A DNA stretch of 64,000 bases from Melastoma dodecandrum (lineage: Eukaryota; Streptophyta; Magnoliopsida; Myrtales; Melastomataceae). Positions within the stretch are counted from its first letter, which is position 1, and each line of letters begins with the position of its first letter. The position numbers were made by a program, and so were the translations under genes. Location of the stretch: assembly GCA_029817715.1 (NCBI GenBank), contig JARUPY010000288.1, positions 372,001-436,000 on the forward strand. The letters are read 5' to 3'. This document shows, in pieces, positions 19,977-30,583 of this stretch. The notes under the pieces are model-generated. The model searched no databases, had not been told where the DNA came from, and saw nothing but the letters and a program-made list of their open reading frames with translations.

Positions 19977-21992
19977 TTAATCTTCAACATCCAAATTTTT
20001 AAATACTTCAAGTATTTCGTCCTCTTGTTGGTTTCTCGTAATGGCGTTGTTCCAATCTTTCATGCAAATGAGAGCTTCCACGAGATCGGGTGCTAGTCGT
20101 CCTCGGCGTTCATCGTACACACGTCCACCTGCACTAAAAGCAGACTCCGATGCTACGGTAGAGACCGGAGGTGTTAGTAGATCACGTGCCATTATAGAAA
20201 GAATAGGATACGTGGTGGAAAATGTTTTCCACCAATCTAAAATATCAAAGTTTTGTTCGCGTGAAAAGTGATATCGAGTGTCAAAATAAATGTCTAGTTC
20301 ATTTCTCATAGAACTAGAGTGAACATCTGTTTCTAGTTGACTCCAAATATCTTCAATACCAAATTGTGAATGCACAATATTTCCACCTCCACTGCTTGAA
20401 CTAGCATGTGATGAAACACCAACATGTAAACGAGAAACATCAGAATATTTAGATTCATAAGAAGAAAATAAACTGGCAATACCATTAGTTATTTGATCAT
20501 CAGAAATTTTAGGAGTAGTTTGTAAATTGTGAGAAATTTTATTAACCATAAGACATACTCCTCTTAATTTATATCTAGGATCCATAATGCATGCATAACA
20601 AAAAATAGAAGGAATATCAAGCCAATATTTTTTAAATTTTGTTTCCATTTTATTAAGTATTTCTCTAAATTCTTCTATTTGTCGATATCTTGCAAAATTA
20701 CTAGTTAAGTTTATAAAAATTGGGAGAACAAGATGAGAAGTGGGATAATAAACTCCCGAGCATTCATTTGTAGCATCATAAAACGGTTTTAAAAAGTCAA
20801 GAAATATATTAGCTACATCGCAAATAGATTTATCAAGGTTAATATTTGATGTTTTCTCATTAATATAAGCACAAATAACCTGCCAATATGGTCGGGCATT
20901 TTCTAACATTAAATAAGTCGAATTCCATCTGTTTTCTACATCGGTTTTTAATTTTCGTGGTTTTAGTTGAGCAGCTTTACAATAATCTCTATATTCTTGT
21001 TGCTTGGAATTAGACCCAATTATATAAGAAATTGCTGTCCTAATTGATTCAATGTGAGGTGCAACAAATGTCATACCATCTTTAACAACTAAATTTAAAA
21101 TATGACAAACACATCGCATATGAAAAAGAGAATCGTATGTAGTATTTAATTGAAAATAGTTTTTAAAATGTGAAACAACAACATCGTTAGCACTAACATT
21201 ATCAAGTGTTATGCTAAATATTCTATCTTGAATATTATATTCTTGTAAAATCGTTACAATATATTTATAAATAGTAATACCAGTGTGAGGATATTCACAA
21301 TTACGAAATCCTAAAATTCTTTTATTTAATTGCCAAGAGTCATTAATAAAATGAGAATTTACTACGACATAACCTATAGAATTGTGTGCACTCCACAAAT
21401 TAGATGTGATACAAATACACATTGCAGGAGCACTTGCAAAAAATGAAATTAATTCATTCTTCATATTATTAAACATTTTAATAATATCGTTTCTAATTGT
21501 ACCTCTAGAAACACGCTTAAAATTAGGAGTGGCATATTCTTTCATAAAATTTTCAAATTCAACACTATCCATAAAGGCTAAAGGCAACTCGCATTGTGCT
21601 ACAAATTTAGCTATTCCTTCTCTCATTTTATCTTGTGAATAAGAAAATATGCCACTACCACTTGCATCTAATACTTTTTGTCTAGGATCTTTACTTTGTT
21701 CGTTTAAGTGACATTTTTCATAATGCCTACCAAGTGTGCTCGTTGAACTACCTGAAGTATAAGAATAATTTTTAATACAATAATTGCATTGAGCCCTAGA
21801 TTCTATCTTTCCACCAATTTTAATTTCTATCGTTTTAAAATGTTTCCATACTTCTGACGTTTTATTTCTTTTTCTTTGAGGCGATGAGGTGGATGCGGAT
21901 GCTTGTGTACAAGATTGTCCTATTGAAAATGAAGCATTTATTTCCCTAAGTTCGTCAACATCATCATTAATATTATAATTATGTGGATCCAT
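19977..21992 (-). CDS. hAT-2 transposase (zf-BED, RNase-H-like core, C-terminal dimerisation domain)
   Basis: The ATG at 21992 (MDPHNYNINDDVDELREINA) gives about 671 residues. The frame is open 39 codons further upstream, but that part looks like translated leader. The BED zinc finger lies near residues 60-110 (VWKHFKTIE, CNYCIKNY, HYEKCH). The core has ITSNLWSAHN, where other hAT proteins have D in the (T/S)D(L/I)W motif; here the codon at 21399-21401 is AAT, Asn, about residue 198. The second Asp (ITLDNVSAND) is present, as are CHILNLVVKDG and the C-terminal hAT region (ILDWWK, PPVSTVASESAFSAGGR). There is no frameshift or stop. The Asn suggests a catalytically weak or dead enzyme despite an intact frame. 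It would act in the nucleus. Confidence 0.93.
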   Translation of the reverse strand: MDPHNYNINDDVDELREINASFSIGQSCTQASASTSSPQRKRNKTSEVWKHFKTIEIKIGGKIESRAQCNYCIKNYSYTSGSSTSTLGRHYEKCHLNEQSKDPRQKVLDASGSGIFSYSQDKMREGIAKFVAQCELPLAFMDSVEFENFMKEYATPNFKRVSRGTIRNDIIKMFNNMKNELISFFASAPAMCICITSNLWSAHNSIGYVVVNSHFINDSWQLNKRILGFRNCEYPHTGITIYKYIVTILQEYNIQDRIFSITLDNVSANDVVVSHFKNYFQLNTTYDSLFHMRCVCHILNLVVKDGMTFVAPHIESIRTAISYIIGSNSKQQEYRDYCKAAQLKPRKLKTDVENRWNSTYLMLENARPYWQVICAYINEKTSNINLDKSICDVANIFLDFLKPFYDATNECSGVYYPTSHLVLPIFINLTSNFARYRQIEEFREILNKMETKFKKYWLDIPSIFCYACIMDPRYKLRGVCLMVNKISHNLQTTPKISDDQITNGIASLFSSYESKYSDVSRLHVGVSSHASSSSGGGNIVHSQFGIEDIWSQLETDVHSSSMRNELDIYFDTRYHFSREQNFDILDWWKTFSTTYPILSIMARDLLTPPVSTVASESAFSAGGRVYDERRGRLAPDLVEALICMKDWNNAITRNQQEDEILEVFKNLDVED

Positions 21993-22196
21993 AACAAACA
22001 ATAACAAAATCTTATAAATAAATTTCAAATAAATAAATGATACCGTCACCGAAACTCCAATTAATGAACAATAGCCTGTTGTCGTTTGCCGATATCGAGA
22101 GGAGAACACTAGATCACGATTAATTGACAGAGAGCAAGAGAAGAAGAGAATAAGAGATGAAGAGTTTGTTTGTAAAAAATTTTATGAGTTTGGTGG

Positions 22197-22205
22197 TATT
22201 TATAG
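22197..22205 (-). promoter_or_regulatory. TATA box of the hAT-2 transposase gene
   Basis: CTATAAATA on the minus strand, about 205 bp upstream of the ATG at 21992, followed by a pyrimidine-rich leader (CTCTTATTCTCTTCTTCTC). The MSA-site palindromes lie 35-210 bp further upstream. Confidence 0.6.
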
Positions 22206-22239
22206 AGGAATTTTTTTTTTAAATTAAAAAAAAAGGGAC

Positions 22240-22404
22240 AAACGGTAACATTACCGTTGGAATAAAAAAAAATCCAACGGTCAAATGACCGTTGGGAAAA
22301 AAATTTTTAAAAAAAAATTAAAAAAAAAATCCAACGGTCAAATGACCGTTGGAAAAAGAATTAAAAAAAAAATAAAAAAAATCCAACGGTCAAATGACCG
22401 TCGG
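22240..22404. promoter_or_regulatory. Cluster of palindromes made of MSA (mitosis-specific) sites
   Basis: Three 23-bp palindromes at 22273-22295, 22330-22352 and 22382-22404, each built from TCCAACGGTCA facing its reverse complement, and a looser one at 22240-22261. TCCAACGGTCA and CCCAACGGTCA fit the plant M-phase activator consensus YCYAACGGYYA, the site bound by three-repeat MYB (MYB3R) factors in G2/M genes. I count five exact matches on the two strands; the second half of the last palindrome (CCGTCGG) has one change. They sit directly upstream of the transposase TATA box, separated by A-rich spacers. They may drive expression in dividing cells, or they may be transposase-binding motifs. 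Confidence 0.6.
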
Positions 22405-22652
22405 AAAAAAAAATAAAAAAATAAATAAATAAAAAAATAATTTTTTAATCCGGCTCGCGAGCCGGCTCGCTCGCCCGGTACACCTGGCCCACCAACCCGG
22501 GGCCCGCGAGCTCATCTAGCTGGCTCGGCTCATCGACGATTGCCCGAGCCGAGCCAGCCCGTTACTGTAGCGGGCCGAGCCGTAGCTCGGATCGCTATAG
22601 TACGAGCCGAGCGGGCGCGCTGCCGAGCCAGCCCGCCCGTTTCCCACGTCTA

Positions 22653-22660
22653 ACCGCGAG
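22653..22660. repeat. Target duplication ACCGCGAG, right of hAT-2
   Basis: The exact partner of 19550-19557. Confidence 0.93.
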
Positions 22661-23921
22661 TTTCAAAATAAATCCAAACCGAAATCCCTTCGAAGTTAAA
22701 AAATGCATAAGGTATTTTTAATATATATATATTTTTTAATTTTTTAACTCAATTGTAAGCAATATAGAAATACTAAAACAAATATCATTGTATTTCTAAT
22801 CTTTTGCTTACAGTTAATTATCCGCAATTTTAGAAAATGAAAAATTTCTTTGGTTTGAACTATTCTGTTTTTTTTTTTAATAACTAAGAGGTTATTGTAC
22901 GATTCTGACCAAATAGATCGCTTGAGGCCTTCGCAAAATTCTATAACTCACAACGGAGACGAGATAAGTCAGGCCTACCAAGGCTAGGGTATGGCAGGTA
23001 TCAAGGCTAGGGTCTGGCACATGAAACATGGAGTTGTCGCTACGAAGAAAACATCGGGTAAAACAGAAGGTAGATTAGATAATATTTAATTACTTACGTT
23101 TTTTTTAATGTCTCTTCTTTTTAATTCATTATATTTCAATTATTGAATTAAATTTTTGATATAAAAATATTTTCTCTTTTGGAGCAACAATTTTTTATGT
23201 GAATATGATTGAAAGAAAAAGAAAATTAAAAAATTTTAGTTCTAATTTGAGAGAAAAAAAAAAGGAAACTACGTCTGGCGGCACATTTGACATGGAATTG
23301 ATTCGGATATCAAACTCTATTATATGCTTAAGCTAAGGAGCAGCTTTTCCTCACATTTCACGCTACTTCTTGTACGAGGCTAACTACTCGTCGTACACGG
23401 GTCAATCCGTACTTTACAAAGCACGGTAACAGTGTTTTGACTATAAGAGTTTTTTTTAAAGGCAAACGGGGGCTTCGTAGTAAATTCGTATAAATCTAAG
23501 AACTTTTCCGAAGCAAGGGCCAATGGGTTTCTTATAATGATATAAGCAAAAAATAACCAAAGTTTCGTAAATTCCGAAAGAGTAAGATGTATAAATTCAT
23601 TTTTTAAAAAAAGTTGTACGAGATTTTAAAAAAGTTCATATATTTTACCGTTTCGTGCTTTACGAAACTTTTTTCGTACAATTATACAAAACATTTTTAT
23701 AAAAGGCTAACAAGCTACGTACAATTGTACAAACGCATTAAGAAGTGCGTCGGCTTTTCACAAAAGAATTTTGTAAATTTCAGCATTTAGTACTTTACGA
23801 AAATTTTGCTATTTGGGCTCGTATAATTGTATGAAGCTCATTGACGATATTTTCATAAAAGCTCGTGCATTTGTAAAGTGAAACAATAAGGCACAGTTTC
23901 ATATTGTACAAAATAGTGCCA
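22661..23921. other. Non-coding stretch between hAT-2 and the tandem repeat
   Basis: AT-rich. The part from about 23275 (TGACATGGAATTGATTCGGATATC) resembles 25872 onward, marking the start of a diverged duplication around the second DUF26 gene. No gene is seen. Confidence 0.45.
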
Positions 23922-24480
23922 CACGGGTTGTTACCCTTGTCCGCATCGTCTTACTTGGGTTAGCCAGACAAACATCGTCTTAGTAACCGTAGACAGCTTA
24001 GAAAAAGTTTTCGACCCCGTCAAAGGCCAAGGTTTTCGCTTTCGAAGGGACAAGATAAATTTGCAAGTGAAACCCACGAAACAGTGCCACCTTGCTTCGT
24101 AAAGCATGGATTGACCGGTGCACGGGTCGTTAGCCTTGTTCGCATCGTCTTACTTGGTTAGCCACTCAAATGTCGTCTTAATAACCAAAGACAGCTTAGA
24201 AAAAGTTTTCGACCCCGTCAAAGGCCAAGGTTTTCGCTTTCGAAGGACAAGATAAATTTGCAAGTGAAACCCACGAAACAGTGCCACCTTGCTTCGTAAA
24301 GCATGGATTGACCGGTGCACGGGTCGTTAGCCTTGTCCGCATCGTCTTACTTGGTTAGCCGGTCAAGCGTCATACTAGCAACCGAAGACAGCTTCAAAAA
24401 AGTTTCTGACTTTGTCAAAGGCCAAGATTTCCACTTTCGAAGGGACAAGATGAATTTGCTAGTAAAACCCATGAACAGTT
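23922..24480. repeat. Tandem repeat, period about 197 bp, three copies
   Basis: Units start at CACGGGTYGTTAG/C at 23922, 24121 and 24318. The first two are close to identical over most of their length (for example CAAAGGCCAAGGTTTTCGCT in both); the third is more diverged and ends near 24480. A fourth, more distant relative occurs at about 25968-26100. No coding frame is conserved between units. Confidence 0.8.
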
Positions 24481-24967
24481 TCTCACCAATACTTATATCA
24501 AGACAGCGATCATTGGCGTAAAATCACAAGCCCAGAATATATACAAAAAAGAAGAAGTTTGAAGTTGTACGAGGGCGATCCTTCTCTTCTTCAAAACACT
24601 GCCCTTAAATTTAACATTTTAGTACCATCAATTGTTCCAGACAACCAACCAACATGGGAATCCGCTCCGGTGTATATGTATGTCCAGAGAGACATGACCG
24701 AGCTCAAAACACGGATAGAAAACAACAACCTTAAGTATATGCTCGAAGCTTCCGCATCATTTTCGCCATCCTAGGGAAGAAAACGAGGAAACAACTTGTG
24801 CCCTTCGTTCCTAACAAAGAAAGCTTTCTTTGTTTCTTTCAATTTGCCATCATTTTGTTTCAATGATCTTTCGGCTACTCCATATAAGGACGATGGATGA
24901 TCTCTTATGCTTATTGCAACCACGAAATTTGTTGAAAAAAGAGGGGGAGAAAGGAAAGGAAGAAAGG

Positions 24968-25390
24968 ATGAGGATAAAAAATTATCCCTGCTGGAGCTTC
25001 AGAGTAGTTGCTACTTTGATTTTCCTTGTGGCCAGGATCATAAATGTCACGGCATCCACGAACACGCCGATGTGCGGCCCCTACCGATACCGCAGGAGAT
25101 CCTTCATCGACTTTTTTTACATTGACTTGACTACCATGATGACCGTCCTGACGAGCAAGACGCCGGCTGCCCCGACCCGTGATTACAACACCCTGAGCAC
25201 AAGCTGGCCTCCACCCATTTTCGGCTACGCCAAGTGTTACGATGGCATCAAGGGGGAGGACTGCAAGCAATGCCTCAAGTCAGCCAGTAGTCAGATATTA
25301 GATATGTGCGGGGACACTTATGGGGGCCTGATTAAGCTCGCGGGTTGCTGCATGAGGTTCGAGATATTTAGGTTCACCGATCACTGCTGA
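24968..25390 (+). CDS. DUF26 / ginkbilobin-like secreted protein
   Basis: An ATG at 24968 gives 140 residues. An upstream in-frame ATG (24830) would add a stretch without signal-peptide character, so I prefer the inner start, which gives SFRVVATLIFLVARIINVTA as signal peptide. One DUF26 domain follows: an early MCGPY, then C-x8-C-x2-C (CYDGIKGEDCKQC) and GLIKLAGCCMRFEIFRF, close to the domain end. Such single-domain secreted proteins of land plants resemble ginkbilobin-2 and cysteine-rich repeat secretory proteins, with proposed mannose binding and antifungal roles. A poly(A) signal is at 25506-25511. It is paralogous to the gene at 18907 but strongly diverged. Confidence 0.75.
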   Translation: MRIKNYPCWSFRVVATLIFLVARIINVTASTNTPMCGPYRYRRRSFIDFFYIDLTTMMTVLTSKTPAAPTRDYNTLSTSWPPPIFGYAKCYDGIKGEDCKQCLKSASSQILDMCGDTYGGLIKLAGCCMRFEIFRFTDHC

Positions 25391-25505
25391 CTGTCCTGGT
25401 GAATGGCATCGTGCTGTCCCTGCGGATGGCGATCGAATCACATCCCTCTTTATCAAGTGCTGTGAGTGGTGGGCTTGACAAGCCCCAGAAGGTTAAATGA
25501 CACGT

Positions 25506-25511
25506 AATAAA
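25506..25511 (+). terminator. Poly(A) signal after the second DUF26 gene
   Basis: AATAAA, overlapping a second ATAAA, about 115 bases after the stop. Confidence 0.4.
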
Positions 25512-28388
25512 TAAAAGAAAGGCAAATCAGATGTTAATTATCCTTTGGCTGGCCATTATAGTTCTCTGCAAGTCGTCGTCGATTAAAGGACCAAAATTTT
25601 TAATGAAGAAATCACACGAACCTTTTGTCTAATCAGCCGATTCCAAGTTTTATGCGGAAGAGAATAAAGTGGTTGAAGTGTCCCAACCCCTTTGTGATTG
25701 ATACATGGGATGGCACAATACTTTAGTTACACATGGAACAGCCGAAATGTTTGCGGAGTTCACACCCTAATACTAAAATCTACGCTTGTAGTTTCACAAA
25801 ATACTTCCACTGCGTACAAATGACCACAAGTAGCCTAAAATACTACTGATCCGAATATGACGGAGATGTGATCTGAGATGGAATTGATTCGATGTCTAAC
25901 GTTGCACGGCAAACTAATCTTTGTGAATAGTTATGGAGGAGGTTGTTCTGGCATATGATGCTTGGTTGTACTCGGTTTTATCTGTTCATTTGTCGTCTTT
26001 GTAACAGAAGACGGCTTCGAAAAAGGATCCATTCCATCAATGGGCCGAGGTTTCGATATGACGGGACAAATTCAACCCCTTACGTTTGCGGCCACTTCTT
26101 ATGTCTAGACAGCGAAATTTGGCGTAAAATATTAAGCTCAAAAGACATTTGTATGGGAGAAGTTTGTAGCGTAAGTGGGAGATCTTTCTCATCTTCAAAA
26201 CAAATGTTCCCGACAACTAACATCAGAATATATATTATTGGGAATATCGTGATGTAGTAAAAATTTCATGTTTAGAAATAACATCTTATAATATTTTTAG
26301 GAAATATTGATTTGTACGTCTTTTTTATTTTAGTTATATATAAATTAGGATGTGGAGAATGTAAGCCCCTTTAAAAAAAATAAAACAAAGTTCGTCCAAT
26401 ATGTATGTAATTGTATACATCTCTAGCACGTTTTGTCATTTATCCGATGTGTTGTAGATTGAGTAATGAAACATTTAAAATCTTAAGTTCAGTGCTTGTA
26501 TATTGAGATGTTGCCTCCATACGTGAAATGTCTATTATTGATCAAAAGCTGAATATCGAGATATTATAAACATCTTTTTCACATTGTATTAGGCAACCTC
26601 TATTCCGAGACTGTCTAGGATGTATCTTCGCACCGGTAAGATTCATCCAATCCTGACTCGTTGCTTCCGAAGGAACCAACTCATTATCATATCTACTCCC
26701 TTCTACTCTTACCATGAATAGAAGCGATGTCCGGAGATCAAAGTCATTATCAGAGTCTGTTTCATAATTAGAAAAACCACCTCATAGATAGATTCTTCTG
26801 ATTCTAAGTAAAAAAATGTCATTCTTATCTATTGGTTCATAAGCAAGAACCCCATGTGATTATTGTCATTTAGAAAAATCATTCGGAGTCTTTCTCACCT
26901 TTTATTCTTATCAAGATATTAATCTACCTTGTGGGCTTTTGACTCTTAAAATCAGCAACAATCGTAGTTACTCAACGGTTTTTCTTTTGGACAATTAGGT
27001 TCTCCACCGCTTGGAGCTCAGTCACGCCTTCTAATACATTTCGGCCTGAATTTTACCACTTAATCTGGGACAAAATTTTCTTCACTAAGGAGTAATTCGT
27101 TGGCTTTTTGCGTTACCTCCGACCAAAAGCTCTAGAGTTTGAAACTCGCAAACGTAATTGTTTAAAAGACATATTTTGCAGAACTATAGCTCTACAAGAG
27201 CAGTTAAATATTCTACTTTTTTTTTCACTGTTTTTGTGGGGAGCGAAAAGCCACAAAACTTCTATTTTAATGCATCAACATTAATTGCTAATACGACATT
27301 AACTATTAGTGCCCAATCAAATTTTTCTTTAATATCCTTATGAGCCACATAGGATTTCAAATGTTTTTGCGTTGTTCCAATGAGTGCAGCAGCACATAAT
27401 TCATATATTGATATAGAGGATATATCTTAGCAGAAGCAGCCATTTGAATTAGTGACAGTCATTCATATATCCTTTCGGATATGTGCTTTTCACAATCAAT
27501 GTCTAAAACAACACCAGGTGTATTAATAGACTTTATAACAATATCCCTAAGAATAAATTTAAATTTTATTCTTTGGGGAAATGTGACATGTAAATTCCCC
27601 CTTTGTTCATTGAGCATCCGATTGTACAATGAATTGGAATTTTCTCTGTCATACCCAAGGCCTTCCTTAGGTCTTTTGATAACTCACTACTTGCGAGTTC
27701 ATATTTGCATCTCGTCGTCATTGATCTAAAATAAAATGGACAACTGACTCCCTATACATTTCATTTACACTCTTACCTTAATCCTGTTTGAAATTTCTTC
27801 TTGAGAGTTTCAATTTTCGACTGGCTATCCAACAAAACTCGCCAATCCAGAGGTTGCTTCAGTCCCTATGGACCTTTTCAAACCTCTTGTTAATGAATTC
27901 ACCAACCTCTTGATCTTAGATGTTTTGTACTTTTAAGATTTTACTTGTTTTTTGGATAGTTAATTGAGTGAAAAGATCATTTATATGCTTACTAAATCGA
28001 AAGGTACTTGTCTTAAACTCTAGGACAAACTCTAATTTTGAAGAAGCTCCATGAGATTGATTTCCTTCCCCTGTAATTTTTTGTACTTTTTGTTAATCTC
28101 AAAACTTGGGAATGAAATTCGAAATTTCTAGAAATTTGAAATATTTCTTGTGAATTTTATTGAAACAAAGTATAAAGCTTAGGCCATCGTCGTATGATAT
28201 TTTTTGAAAAGTGCATTTAACTTTAGATTATATTTGATAATGAGGCTTTAAAAGTATGTTTTTTTATTGTGCTTGTACGAAGAATATGCCAACATGGATT
28301 TCCTTATTGCTTGGATTGAACCAACTCAAGAATGTTTTGTATTTACTTGGGGACTATATGTCCAAATCTTTTAATGTTGATGATGATT
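25512..28388. other. Non-coding stretch with a diverged copy of the DUF26 upstream region
   Basis: 25870-26230 resembles parts of 23275-24620, including one relict unit of the 197-bp repeat and the GACAGCG...GGCGTAAAAT block. The remainder (26230-28388) is AT-rich. The minus strand of 26600-27480 has protein-like stretches in several frames, which suggest an old decayed element, but I recognise no domain. Confidence 0.4.
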
Positions 28389-28393
28389 ATATC
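28389..28393. repeat. Target duplication ATATC, left of the Tat element
   Basis: An exact 5-bp direct repeat with 42583-42587. Confidence 0.85.
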
Positions 28394-29379
28394 TGTTGAC
28401 GTAAAAAATCTCACGGTCCGTATATAGACCGGAAGCAACTACAAATTGTCGTATTGAAAAATAGCAGGTTCAATCTCTAGTCACGGACAAAGCACGTGAG
28501 TCCTCTGATTCTATACTCGTAAGATATCCGAAATATGGTTGGGCTGAAGCTCTGGGAAATATCTGTTGGAGCTTTAGAGAGATATGTTGATGAAGACACT
28601 GGAGTTGCAGAGCTTGATCCGGTGGGTCTTCAGGAGCTGCGAAGATCACTAGGGCTGTTGTAAAAGCTTGATCTGGAGAATCTTCTGAAGATGGGCGAAG
28701 AGAACCAGGGCTATTGTAGAAGCTTGATTTGGAGTCTTCAAGGATGACGATTGTTCTGGAGTCTTCTGAAGATACAAAGAACACCAGCCTGCTCTTGATC
28801 TTCAAGCTTGAACTTGATCTTGATCTTCAGGCTTGAACTTGATCTTCAGCCTTGATCTCGGGGCTTGATCTTGAGGCTTGATCTTGAACCTTGATCTTGA
28901 GGCTTGATCTTCGTCAATCAGGTGAGGAGGAGATGCTCGAGAACTTTGCTATCGAAGGAGCTTCTCACTCTTGAAGTTGTGTCCCAAAGAGGGGGAGGGA
29001 CTCCCTTTATATAGGAGTTGAGATGTCTTTAAGTGCAATCTCCTTCCGATGTGGGACAAAGGGGCTTTAGTGGTCATATTGGACCAAACTTTGGATTGGG
29101 CCGAAATTTAAATGGGTCAGACCATGGATGGGCCGACATATGAATTGACTCATGGGCTAGACTAAAGCTTATTCAACCCAATATATGAATGGGTCGGGCT
29201 TATTTAACCCAAAATCATCTAATACCCTTGGACTTTATATAATTTTAAGTCCAAGTAGTAATCATATTAATTTCACACTAAATGAGTGTAAAATATTTAT
29301 GTCATATCGGTCGATATAATATATGATTTCTTGAACCGAATAACATTATTTTGACATTAATAAAATTTTAATGTCTACA
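28394..29379 (-). repeat. 3' LTR of the Tat element
   Basis: 986 bp, partner of 41613-42582. It contains a run of CTTGATCTT-type units (28790-28920) and, on the minus strand, TCCCACATCGGAAGG followed by TATATAAAG, a common plant LTR promoter arrangement. Confidence 0.93.
28790..28920. repeat. CTTGATCTT-type minisatellite inside the Tat LTR
   Basis: Units of 9-18 bp such as GGCTTGAACTTGATCTTCA repeat about seven times. The other LTR has a shorter array at 42020-42110, so unit number has changed since insertion. Confidence 0.7.
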
Positions 29380-29394
29380 AATGCGCCCACTTTA
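29380..29394 (-). other. Polypurine tract of the Tat element
   Basis: On the minus strand AAAGTGGGCGCATT directly precedes the TGTAGACATT end of the 3' LTR. Confidence 0.5.
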
Positions 29395-29868
29395 ATTCGT
29401 ATCTCATATGCGTATATACAGCAGAGAGATTAGAATTAAAGTATGATACGTTTCTTTGTATAGGAACATCTAAGCGATCTCAGGAAGCTTCCTTATATCC
29501 CGTATATATTTATATGACAACCCTTATGTCAAATATATATGTGTTTCGAAATCATATATATATATTGGAAATCCGATATGATACGATGCTTGATCTCACA
29601 AGTTTATGAGCCATCCCCGAACTTGTATCCGAAATATATTTTATTTCTTTGTGAAGTGGGTGTATAATATCTCTTTGAAATATATATATTAGATCATGTG
29701 AGAATAATACCCCATGTGAAATCTCAATAAGATTTCCATTAGATTCTCGTATTCCTCTTCCCACCGTGGTGTTGAATCGTATCAAATATTTTAAAGCCTT
29801 GATTTGGATCCTACGAAATCTTAAGGGAAATATCAGATTTCTCGATGAATCACATATGAGGTCACGCC

Positions 29869-29876
29869 TATAAATA
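29869..29876 (+). promoter_or_regulatory. Plus-strand TATA box for the antisense gene of the Tat element
   Basis: CCTATAAATAGAG is a strong core promoter on the strand opposite to gag-pol. It lies within the internal region, 490 bp past the LTR. A leader follows, with a likely 5' splice site at CAAGAG|GTAATT (about 30020), then the antisense frames from 30584. Confidence 0.55.
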
Positions 29877-30583
29877 GAGTCATCGTGCATTGTGCTTTTC
29901 ATTCAAATTTCAATCAAGCAAGTCATCTCAACCTTGATTAGAGCGTCGCAACGATTTCCTTTATCTTCCGTTTTTCGTTGTCGTTTGTCTCGGTGATTAC
30001 CCTTGCTAACATCAAGAGGTAATTTAAGTTCCTTTTCTTTATCAAATGTGTTCGCTTAGTTGGTGATCCTATAAGGCTTCCGCTTTTGATGACTTCATCA
30101 TTAATATATTGTCCGTTTTTTTTTTGTTTTGCAGGAACACGTACGTAATCTTTGCGGTATCATCTTTGCCCATGACTACCGCCTTGGAGTCTTCGGCTCT
30201 TCTCTCTTTTTTTCTTCTTCCTAAAGAAGAATTGACCGAACAATTTTTTTTCTTATACATATTCACAATGATTTCACCCGAGAAGAGGAATTGCACACAC
30301 TTTCGCCCAAATAATTGCTGGTTGCTTTGTTTGCTCTTCATCGTGACTTGCCGTGACCTCTCATGTTTTTTATTTTATTGTTACTTTTTTAGTCTTCGGA
30401 ACCAAAAGAACGAAACGTCAAGAATGTCCTTCTCGCTAGGCTCGCTACTATTCATTATTTTATCTTCGTTCGATGCAAACCAGTAATTTTGTCCTTGTGT
30501 GGAGTCTCGTGGTCTTCGTTTCTTTCTTCTTCTCTATTATATTTTTTTTTTCTCTTATCGTTACTCCCTTATCGCAGGGAATT

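Larger units (their letters stand above)
19558..22652 (-). mobile_element. hAT-2: full-length hAT transposon
   Basis: A 3,095-bp element flanked by ACCGCGAG. The ends are TAGAGGTGGCAAACGAGCGAG and, inverted, TAGACGTGGGAAACGGGCGGG, an imperfect terminal inverted repeat of about 22 bp. Subterminal regions at both ends are packed with GAGCC / GGCTC motifs (19575-19765 and 22445-22640), the usual transposase-binding pattern of hAT elements. The single gene runs on the minus strand and covers most of the interior. The perfect target duplication and the open transposase frame indicate a recent insertion. Confidence 0.95.

Noticed and set aside
26600..27480. Decayed transposon or pararetrovirus coding region on the minus strand
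   Set aside because: Some protein-like stretches appear in mixed frames, but no RT, integrase, movement or coat motif could be recognised.
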